Shown here one piece after another: positions 35,295 through 47,200 of a stretch of 64,000 bases of DNA. Origin of the DNA: Norana najaformis (taxonomy: Eukaryota > Annelida > Clitellata > Crassiclitellata > Hormogastridae). The stretch spans positions 21,666,775 through 21,730,774 of the forward strand of contig OZ029915.1 of NCBI GenBank assembly GCA_964023275.1, given 5' to 3'. Position numbers and translations under genes: made by a program. How positions within the stretch are numbered: the first letter of the stretch is position 1; every line of letters starts with the position of its first letter. The notes beneath the pieces were generated by a model that saw only the letters and a list, made by a program, of their open reading frames with translations, had not been told where the DNA came from and did no database searches.

Positions 35295-38200
35295 TTATTG
35301 AGTTTGAAGAGTATTTGGCTTCAGTCTGAAACTGTACATCTTGTTGTAATAGGTGAGGTTTTCTTCTATCGCTTTCAGGACGTGTCTCGGCAAGTCATTC
35401 ACGAGCATGGGACTCTTGGGTTTTGTAGCCGATGGCTGGAACGTCTTCGTCGTCAGTACCCCTTCAAACCACGGCATCCACTCCTGAAAAACGTCCATGT
35501 CCTGAGGGCAGTCCTCCCAGTTCAACATCCGATCTTCGAAGCTGATTCCAACCTTGTCGCAGTACAGACGAAACATAGTCTCTGCAATCGGAACAGCAAT
35601 TAAGCAGTCATGCAAGACTTTGCTGATGAACTGGGTACGTTTTACCGTGTTGCTCTGCTATTAGGCCTACTAAAGTTGAAATGTCTAGGATGTAGACCCA
35701 TGAAGAGATGGGAGGAATTTATAGAACACCTTCAGTTAGAATTGAATGCAACAATGTACATATGGAGTGTCAGCTGAAGCTTATGTTCAAAGTATATACA
35801 GGCTGTATATAAGAAAATCTAGCTGTTATGTCGAATTTACGAAGTTTATAAAGTACAGAAAGTGCTCCATTCTGGATAATTTCTAGTCGTTCACGGTAAC
35901 AAGCTTATAACCCTGTGAAATTGGAAAACCATTGATATTTCGTGCAGCCTCGGCGCAATGCAGATTGTTTCAAAACGCTTAAATGGCAGACTACTTGCTC
36001 GTCATTTCGCTGGTGATGACGCTTGCAACTGGCTGGACATGAACCATATATGCGGTTCTTTTTGGTTCATACTTTGACGCCAAATTAAATGACACGACAG
36101 TTGCTGTAATCTTGTAATGTTACTCAGTGTTTTATAAACTAGCTAATAAAAAGGTCTAACAACTTGAAGCAAGATCCTAGAACTTAAAAGGCTAAATGAT
36201 TCATCATTCACGTCTGATCCCGACGCGTGACCTTCCTGGTGGGCTTCTGGTAACCTAAATTAAAACCAACTAATATCTCACTGTATTAGTTTGGCAGATT
36301 GGTTCGGTCACATCCAATACAACCGCCGCTTAATTCTCGATCGCAAAACGACCTTCTTATGCAGGGCATTGCGACTACATAAGACGCAGTAGTCACGGAA
36401 GCTGGACGAGCGTCTAGCGTCACGCTTGTTGTAAGCAAGGCTGAACATACGCTTAGCGAGCTCGTGTGCGTCAATAGAGCCGCGGTCATGGAAATCCCCA
36501 CCGGATGTTTATCTATATGGAACCGGAAATTGATACTGGCGCAGGCCTAGTGTGACAGCGGCCGAGTCCGAGTACCTGTGGTTTGTTCGCTTTCGGTAAT
36601 TAATTAGTGAATTGGCAAAGTGCTTAAGAGCTTAGTAGATGAGACTCGCCAGATGAACAGATGTGGGCCTTATATTAAATCTGTATCATGTCCTTTTCCT
36701 CTCTTGCTTTGACTATCTACTTACATCTGAGCTTATATTTGTGTCTTTGCCGATTTCTATCACTGGTTTCCGCAGATAACCCGCTTCCTTTTCCTCTGTC
36801 GATTTCTGTACAGCTTTGTAGCATTCTGTACAGCGGTTGAAGACTAATTCAATTGATCGTTCACTTGCATCGTCAGGTCGCGAGCAACTCTGATAAGTTT
36901 TCTTTAAGAGGCGTTATGTAAATAAATATATTTTTTTACAAATTTACAAATTTTGTGCATCCTTTAGTTTAGGAGAAAGACGAATAGTGCTGTCAAATTT
37001 GCACGACACATTCGTTTTTGATCCAGACACTTGCGAAATTAGAATTCGCATGTGTCTCATCGTCTATAATTTAGTCAGAATGTGCAGATAAAATGTGCAG
37101 AGAGACAGAGATACTGATCACCAGACGAATCACTCTATACCGACCTATGTGCGATGGCAACACAAGAAGTGGAAATCGGGAATTGAACTGTCTACATTAA
37201 TTTGGTATAAATTAAAACATCTCCTACGGCTTGTTAGCGTGCAAAAGCATCTGCATTTCTACCGTTGCCTAATAGTGACTGTAAGTAAGTAAGTAATGCA
37301 CATCTGTTAACACACCATTTGTCCATCGCCTGACTGCCTTTATCCTTCCTGTATTAGGCTGCTACCTCAACTGTAGGCTATTCCATTGTTTGAACTTTCT
37401 GTCTCCTTGTTTGTTCCGTCGTTTTCACGGTTCATTTTTTGCCAAAGCCTAAATTTAGCTCTGGTTATCTCCACGTCTACAGGCTTCACATGACTCTGTT
37501 TTTTATTTCATTGCCTCAACATTTCAAGTCTAGGTCCATGTGTTCGTCTCTCTGTATATCGAAGTCAATTACTGGCTTTGTCTCTTCAGGTTTTAATACT
37601 ACTTTCTACCTGTAGGCTACCTAAAGCGGCAGGGCCCCTTTCCTGTGCGTTGCCGTCCTGGTCTAGAGTTCGTCTCCAGGCTGTATGTAGCCCGAAGTTC
37701 AACGGTCAAAAGTCTGTCTTCATCTCAGGGTTCAAGTGTGCCTTGATCGACCGACGGATCTCCTCATGTCCCTCGGGGAGGCGCTGGGATCTGCAAGAGA
37801 CCCATCGGTCTTCCATATGCTTTTACATAAACATCTTTCATTATCTGGTGACTATATAAATATAAAAATTATTGAATACACTTGTGCCTATGGTTGCTTT
37901 ACTGCAGATGCTGGTTTAGTTTTAAACTGCTTTATTTTAATGCACCGTTTGATTGTTCGTACTTTCACTGTCTTTTTACTGTCTTTTGAATGCATTATTG
38001 CTTTTAAATGTGGCGTATATCTTGCGCTAATAAATATTACTTGCTGACTTATTTACTTTCTGATTTTGTGTAACTTTTCGATCTGCGCTTCTCTGACAGT
38101 CTATCCTATTCTGAATTCTTGTCTTGTTATAGACCTCTGACTGACCTATTATCTATAGACCTCTGATTGGTCTATTATCTATAGACCTCTGATTGGTCTA

Positions 38201-41200
38201 TTATCTATAGACCTCTGATTGGTCTATTATCTGTGGACCTCTGGCTGGCCTATAATCTGTATTCTATAGTTTCTGTTTAAACTTGTGGAGGCTGAAACGC
38301 GTTATCGGACTGTTATTGGTACATGTCTAACTTTCGACCAATATCTAATGTTACATTTTTGTCCAAGGTCATTGAGAAAATTGTATCTAGTCAGTTAGTT
38401 ACCGATCTCGAAACTAATGATCTACTACCTGTTTCTCAATCTGGCTTTCGTAGATTTCACTCGACTGAGACACCCTTAACTCGACTTCTGTCTGATATAT
38501 TGTATTTGATAACTTATTTGATAACTTATATAGCGCTTCTTACAGAACAAACTACTCAGAGGCGCTTCCAGCGTGAGAGCCCCTGGGAAATAAGAACGTT
38601 TTTAAACAACGAGCTGACTGAGCTCTATTAACAACAGTGACCCTAGCACGAAGCGATAGCGGAAGTTCATTCCAGAGAGATGGGCCAACAACAGCAAAAG
38701 CCCTCTGCTGAGCAAGAGAGGACTTAACACAAGGAACAAATAGATCCATACGATCTAAAGAACGTAAAGGGCGGGAAGAGGTACTAGAGTGTGGAGACCG
38801 AATAAGATAACAAAGATATTTTGGAGCCTGGCCCATGCGAGCTCTTATCACCAGTGATAATAGTTTAAACTGAATACGAGACTGGATAGGGAGCCAATGA
38901 AGTTGCTGAATGATGTAATCAGAGATATGAGAGAAACGAGGAAGACGTGATATTAACCTGGCCGCAGAATTTAGTACTGATTGAAGGGAAAACAGTCGAT
39001 ACTTAGGCAAAGCATCAAGTACAGAGTTGCAGTAGTCAATGCGACAGCATATCATGGCATGAATCATAGTAGTAAAGACAGAGGAAGAAACAGAACGACG
39101 AACAACTCTTAAGCGCCTTAATTGGTAGTAACAAGACCGAGTCAAACTAGAGACATGGTGTGCGAAGGTAAGGTTACAGTCAAGTATAACGCCCAGGTTA
39201 CGAACACTAGACGAAAACATAAAACAGGGGAAAGCTTCAGATAAACAAGAGTAGTCAATCTGAGCGAGACGGTATTTAGAACCAAACCAGATCAACTGAG
39301 TCTTAGCAGGATTAAGGCGAAGACGATTGCAGGACATCCAATGTTGAATATCATGAGTCAGGACATCAATCTTACCAACAAGAGCAAACTGCGCAGAGAA
39401 GGTCACTGAACAAAAGCCTGGAGATCATCAGCGTACAAATGACCAACAGCCAAGTGTTTCGCAAAGAGGGAAGGGATATCAGCAGTATACAAAATGCATC
39501 AAAGAGGACCAAGGACCGAGCCCTGGGGAACACCAATATCAACTTTAACCCAGGATGTACGGGAGTCGCCAAGAATAACCATCTGTGTTCGACCGCTAAG
39601 ATAAGAACGAAACCAGTGAAGAGGAGGACCATGGAGGCCAAAAGATTGCTCAAGACAGCGTAACAAAATATTATGATCAACCGTGTCAAAGGCAGCGGAG
39701 ACATCATAGAGTGCAAGGAGGGTAATGTGAGACTGATCAGTGGCTGAATAAATGTCCGAGAGGAGGGACAAAAGAACAGATTCAGTAGAGTGATGACGCC
39801 TAAAACCAGACTGACCAGGAGGCATAAGTACTGAATCTTCAAGATAGGGTAACAATTGAAGGGAAACAAGTCTCTCAAGAGTTTTGGAGAGAAAAGAGAG
39901 ATTGGAAATAGGGCGATAATTATGAAGGTCATTAGAATCAAGATTAGGTTTTTTAAGAGATGAGAAAATGATAGCCAGCTTTTGTGATTCAGGGAGATGC
40001 CCCTCCAGAAGAGATCTATTAAACATGTACATCAGATATGGTGATAAAACATCTAAAATGTCCAAAATAACAAATGGAGGAAGAGGATCAAGTTCACACG
40101 ACTTGGTATTAGATATATACGGTGCCATAGATCGTTCTCAAGTTACCTTACTTGCATTATTTGATGTTAGTGCTGCATTTGATTCGGTCGATCATGCTAT
40201 ACTTTTGGAACGTCTGGCTATTTCTTTTGGTTTATCTGGCAACTTTCTCGATTGGTTGGCCTCTTTTCTATCTGAGCGCACGATCTGTGTGGTTTATGGC
40301 CTATCCCGCTCACCTTGGGTTTCTTCCTTGTTTGGATTGCCTCAGGGGTCAGTTTTGGGTCCCTTGCTTTATGTACTGTTTACTGCTGACCTTAGCTCTT
40401 TGCTAGCCGCGTGCTCGGCTTCAAGTCAGTCCTATGCCAACGATGTGCAGGCCTATGTTCATTGTTCTCCTTCTGATGCCGCAGCTGCTGTTCGAGCTAT
40501 GTGTTGTGCTTCTGACTCCCTTGTGGCTTGGATGTCTTCAAATCGATTGAGATTGAATCCTTCCAAGACTCAATATATTTGGTTGGGCACTAGGCAGCAA
40601 CTGGCTAAAATCAATCTACCTGTACTTCATTTAGAGTTTCCTCACATCTCCTTCTCAGTCACTGTTTATAACCTTGGCATTGAGTTGGATCAGGAGCTCT
40701 CTTTTAAGGCTCAGGTACATCGTCTTTGTCGTAGTTGCTACTACCAGCTACGGCAACTTCGTGTTGTCTCACCTTCTCTCTCAGTCACCTCACCTAAGAC
40801 TCTGGTTCATGCATTTGTCACTAATCGGTTGGATTACTGCTCTTCTCTATATGTAGGACCCCCTGATGTACGGCTTTTGTGCCTGGAGTGTGTGTTGCGG
40901 GCGGCTGCACGGCTTATTGGTGGCATCTCTAGGTTTGGTCACGTCTCTGATTTCATGCGGGATGAGTTGCACTGGCTTCCTAAGACTCAACGCATCCCCT
41001 ATAGGGTTATCATCTTTGTTTGGAACTCCTTGTTGGGTATTGCCCACACTTACTTCAGAGAACCTTTGCCTACCTGTCCTGTCTAATTTGGGACGTGCTT
41101 CTCTTTGCTCCGCTGCTAGTGGTAATCTATTAGTGCCTGGCGCTCGCACCTCGACCATGCAGCGTCGTGCTTTCTCTGTTGCTGGCCCAAGCCTCTGGAA

Positions 41201-44200
41201 TGGACTTCGTGTTACTCTCAGTCTTCTACCCAGGGACTTCTATCTTCTATTCTTCTCTTAAGACTGTTCTCTTTCATCGAGGTTGGTTTGGGAGCGCTTC
41301 TGAGCAGTTTTCTTGAAGGGGCGATATATAAGTGTTCCGTATAAAAAAATAAATATAACTTAATGCTTTGCCGGAACTCCAACTTCAGTTATGTTAGCAA
41401 GAAGCGAACTGGTAAGGTACTAAAGGCGCTATGAAATGCCCAGATACATATATACGTTATCGAATAAAGTCTTGCTACTGACCCGGATGTTTGAGGAGGT
41501 CGTCAGCGTCGATCACAATGGCCTCCTGTCCCAGCTGCTGCGTGACGATGAGATACATTTCGTAGAGTTCCTTGAATCCGATTTCACTCGCATCGAAGTG
41601 ATTCCATCCTACAAAATCAATCAGATTCCAATCAAGACGCAAATACACATTAAGATAACGATGTCATCTTATCCAGTTACGATCTGTAAAGGCAGTAAGG
41701 TCAGAGCAATGACATCATCAAACCACACCTAATCCAGCCTTGTCTTACCTTGTGGTGACCCACTAACTCTTACGAAGTTGTGGGACAACCTTTGCACTGA
41801 TTTCGTTCTCTGTGGAGGATGGTAGCAACTGGATCCGACAACTCGCTTTGGACCGGCCTTCGGGCAGAGAACTCATCATCATCATGCCTACACATACCTG
41901 CTAGTATTTATTAGATTGGCTAATTGGCCTAAATACATCCTGCATGCGGTCTTGTGATCTCCTTTCAGAAACATCTAATCGGCTTCAGCGGCTAAACTGC
42001 TTTGCCTGTCCGATGCTGAACGCTTCGTTTCAGGCCTGTAAATAATCTGACAACACGACCGTCTATGACTCGTTTCTTGCGAGGGTCAGGAGAACGTTGT
42101 TAGCACAATTCGCTTTAAATTCCATGTACCTATAAGACGAAAGAAAAATAGGGCGACAGAAAGTTCTCTGTCGCTGGCATCAGCAAATGATTCGGCTGCC
42201 ATTCGATGATCACAACGGAAGCAACCTGTAAAGCTCTTGGTTCCAGCTTTAAACACTCTTATTGTGTTAAGGCTTACGGATTAAACAACTGAAGGAATGA
42301 AGTGGTGCTAGTGCCCTTGTCTCGTATTGTTAACTTAATAATAATATGGAAAAAAATAAAAATTATTGAAAACAAGATAATAATGATAATAATTCAAGTG
42401 CCATTGTTGGATAGTAAGATATTGCGCAGGTGCGCTAAAATACTTAATGTCATGGATGCAACACAAGGCAAGAAAGCATAAACTTGGCCGATCGCTGTAT
42501 GACATGTAATAAGAAGTAATGCGTTGTATGAACAAAATTACAGGCAATTAGATACTACATACATGTACAAATATACACATGCATAGGTTAACTATAGGCA
42601 AAGATTATATGCGGTCAAAAGCACAAACTTTCTCTCTCTCTGTATATATATATACACGTGTGTGTATTATGTATGTATATGAATATAGATCTAAATGAAT
42701 ATATATGAAAGGCGTCCATAGATGTTGTATGTATTTAAAAGCCTTGAAGATTTCAGCAGCGGAAGAAATGTGGATGATTGGTGTAATGACAGTCAATTTG
42801 ATCGCATTTCTTGCGCTTTTCATCGCAACAGTTGCCCCTCCTCCTTCTCTTCCTTCTTTTTCTTCTCCTCCTCCTTCTACTTCTCATCGTCGTCGTCATC
42901 GTCTTCATCGTCAGCTGCTCTTTCTGTCGTTTTTGGCTCGTTCGTCTCGTTCTAATTACTTCAGCGTCTGGAAAAGGAAATGTCACAGAGAATGAAACAT
43001 ATTGGCGCTATATCAAACAGATCTGAATTCCGAAATGAACCTTCTCCGCTTGTTTGCCCGTGTGCACGACAGTCTGTCTCCATCTTTATGTATATAGGTT
43101 ATACAATTTACAGCATGATTCTTTTGTTATAAACAAAGGTGCTGACATTGTAGGCCTAAAAACTAAGATTATGCATTGTACATGATTAATATTGTCGACG
43201 ACAATTCACAACGATCGAGCTTCAAACCGACGACTCGTCCGTTTCGTAGCATAGCGTTGAGTAAAGTCTTTGATTTTAGAAACAGTAATCAAATGAGTAG
43301 TTCCATCATCACAGTATCTGAATCGTCGCAGTTTCTAAACACATGAAGATCTATCAAGGACATATTTTGTCACTCAGACTTTCAACTTTGCGCACGTCAG
43401 ACGTCTGCTAGAGATCTTTGCACTCTCTCTCATAGAGACCCTTTCCCGCCAAGATAGCAGATAAGTACAAACTGGATTAGACAAGCCTCCCGTTATTGCG
43501 AAATCGTGTTTTTTTCCAAAAACCCGCCGAATCATCACAGCATAGGCCGCGCGAGTGCACAAATGATAAATACACGTCAGCAATAATTACTGCTGATGTC
43601 AGCCCGCCTGCTAGCAGTGTTCTGCCAGGCAATTACACCGGCCCCACCACGCATTCGATGCGTGTCAGCCAGCACGTGGTCCACACATGTACAAACAAAT
43701 CAATAATCAATAATCTCACACAAATTTCTATGCCAACGTTTGCTCAAAACTTGCTGACTAAACAGCGTAGTGTTGCGTTCAAACTTATACTTCTCAGATT
43801 CGTTATGTAAACACCATATATCAAGTCAACGTATAATATGCTTTTTATATTACATTGCGTATTATGCGGCGCTTGGCTATAGCAACTCTATAACAGAGAA
43901 CAGATATTTAATGGTCGACATTGCTGAAATATTGGCAGCACCGTTGTGCCCTTTATTTGATGTTTAGTAGCACGTTTGCTTCTGATTCCCATGCTGCACA
44001 TATGCGAGTCTGCACTGATTGGCATGTGCAATATGTTCGCCAGTCTCCTATCATGATCCATCCATCGGAACACCTTAACATACTGATATATTATGTGCAT
44101 ATGGAGATCGACGCTGGCCGGCATCGTCGACCCTTTTCGCATCACCTCATCAATCCTTCCATCTCGAGGTCATATTGTAATTGGTCGTAATTCGGATTGT

Positions 44201-47200
44201 CCTCATATTTATGCGTCGATGGCGACGGCGTGGATGCAATTACTTGATGCAGCAGCAGCAGCAGCAGTAGCAGCCGAATGAGTTCATATTTATAACGGAT
44301 GATGAGTCTGCCTCTGGTTGGCTTCTTCGCTCTCCTCCGATATATGGGTGGGGCGAGTGAGGGCGATATAGGGGAGGGGCGGGGGAGGGCGCTGTTGTCC
44401 TGTCACCGCATAAATGACCTCATCAGAATCGCGAGGTCTCTTAAGAGAGAAAGATGCTTGAATTCCGGTCCAGTTCTGATGATTTCCGCTTCGAGCGCCT
44501 TCGACAGAAACTTAGCACAATGAGCTCTGATGTTTCCAAATCACGATGTTAAGTTAAGACATCCGTAGCGCCATTGTTTTTGAGCCGTCACCTCAGTACG
44601 TAAAATAGGCTATATAATTGAGCTATATAAGACTGAAGGCGCTACATAATTAATCAGTTGGTTAATTATTGAGTAGGCCTATCCGATATTTTCATCGGCG
44701 TCTTTGTCGTCGTGTTTGTCCAACTTTCCAAGCTATATTCCGATGGGGTTGTTAGTTTTGCTCTTTCTGTTCGCTCTTTCTGTCGGGTGAGCCTCCTTAG
44801 GTTCAGTGCTCGTATGACACTTTCGCCTGTCTTTTAAATTTAGCTGCTGCAAAAGAAGGTGCTTGCGGAATATGTGCGTATCACTATCAAGTAATGAAAT
44901 GCGAGATTAATACAACAGCCTTGAATAGAATCTAACAACCCACGCAATAAGATTTGGACAAGCAAAGAATACAGTCGATGGACTTAATTTATTATTTATT
45001 TCACAAGGTAATTGGGAACATTAAAGCTCTAGATGTCGCTGGAATTAACGGTCCCGGCGCGCACTATTTATGCATATAAACACCACTCAAGAAAACGTCT
45101 ACGAATAGTTTATAAGACTAAAGAGTCAGAACTGAATAGCAAGATGAATAGCTGCAAAGTCTATAATGTTTGCCTGATTTTTCACTTAATCAGGAGGCAA
45201 TGCATAACAGGTTCGCAGCCATGTCTATCCAATTTTTCTGGAACCAAAGAACTCCATTATTTAGTTCAGTGACTCGAACTAATTCATCATTCGATAATCA
45301 AATTTCATCATAAATGGTTTGTTTAAATGAACTCAGATCCAGTTCAACAATAAGGAGTTGGACAAATAGTTCACTCCCCAATTTGTTCCATTTCACGTAT
45401 GGCAGATATAGTGAAGTTAATTCAGACCCTCTTTTCCAGCACCACAGATTTAGTCTTGACCAGAAACATTGGCAAGTAGGCCTAAGCCTCAAGAGGTGAT
45501 TGAATACTTTTTTAAAATGACAACAATCGTGAAATAGTTTTCTTTGTTCATGATTTTATTTTGGTTTCTTTCTGACGCAAATGTGCTAGCTTTTATAATT
45601 CTTGAAAATTGCATGAATAGATTTACAATTTTAATAATGAAATAATGTAGATTTTGAGTGAAATCGAGACTTATTTTAAAATACGCACTGGAAATGCAAA
45701 ATGAAAGTTTGCAAATGTACATCTGTCTAAAGATCTAAACTAAACCGATTATAAGATGTATGAGATTCGAGTTACTGAAAATAATTCTTGTGCACGACTG
45801 TTAGAAAAGACTTTGCAAAGCCACGTGGACTTTAAACACGTGTGTGCGAATGAATACCAACCAGTGAGATCTTTGTTTAGAGACATCTTGTACAACGAGT
45901 AGATTGATTTCTGTGGATGTCTGAGTAGGAACGTATGGATGTAGTTAGAAGGAATATACTGCGGCGTGTCCAGTTTGCCAGTAAGGTAGTAAGCCATGTC
46001 CTTTACGAACACCGTTTCGTAACCTAAACGATTACAATGTGGTTGCCTCATTACCATTTGACATGAGCCGTAAGGTAAAGTTTTGACGTACCTTTGATAT
46101 CTGTGTCCAGGTTTCTAAAGTAGATACTGCATGCAAGTCTAAAAATTGTCTAACCTACAGCGTGTAAGTCAAAGTTGTCATGATGATAGTTTACTGATGA
46201 TATGTTTGCACCCTCTGCCCATAAATGTGGCATTCCATAAGGTTCTTCAATACAGTAATAAGTCAGACTCACAAGTGTTGGTCTGCAACTGTGAGTCGTC
46301 TTAGGTATCGATATTCTTTTTCCCGTCTACCGGTCTGAAAGTATCTTTCGTGTCATTTAGGTCCAGAATCATAAGTCTTCTTTCCTTGACTGCCTATATG
46401 CCGTGGCCTGTCGTATGGTATCTCTGATGTTCTCTGATGTCTTGGGTCTTGGCTGGATTCGTCGAACAGCTTACTTTGAATAATTTTCATGCATCATTAT
46501 AACCACGCTAGATAGAAATCTTCGCAACAGTGTCAGTGAAAGATACAATGCTATATGAATTTTGCCAGTTTTAAAAGAAAGTTGCATTATTGAAGACTCA
46601 AATGAGGGACACTGCGTTGTTGATTACCTGGATAGTTGTCTTCGCACATTTTTTTGACGTCCTTGAACGTGCTCCGTGGTTGGATTGGATTCTTAGAGTA
46701 CCTGGTACTGACCCGCTCTTCTCCGAAGTAATACGCTTTTGAAAATGGCTCCAGCAATACCTTCACCAAAAACAACATCCGCAATTCCAGCAGTCAACTC
46801 GATAGGGCAATCGAATTTAAGCAAGGGTGGATAGAGTGGTTGGCTGAATAGAACCCATGCTTACACTTAGATATCGTAGCGACACCGTGTGATAGTCTGC
46901 TTTACCCCTTGGGCAGAAGAACTGCATGCGAATAAGAGTTTCGGCTGCCAAATTAAAAGTAATGTCTACCGGCAGCAAATGATATAGATTAGGCTATTTA
47001 TACCGCTAGTAGACACAACAGTTGTTTAGTAAGAGAGTTATTTGGCATAATTAAGCAATGTCTAATTATCATAACATATCACATAATTGTCTTATTAAAC
47101 AACTATTCAGTAAGCAAACAAGAGGAACTGGTGAAGCTAGACACTGTTAATGTATAGCCTCATGAGTTCACAATCAGAAAGAATTTCTTCGTTGCATAAA

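Noticed and set aside
36286..38047. Short ORFs in intron 4 as extra exons
   Set aside because: They lack motifs and would break the phase-consistent junction between exons 4 and 5.
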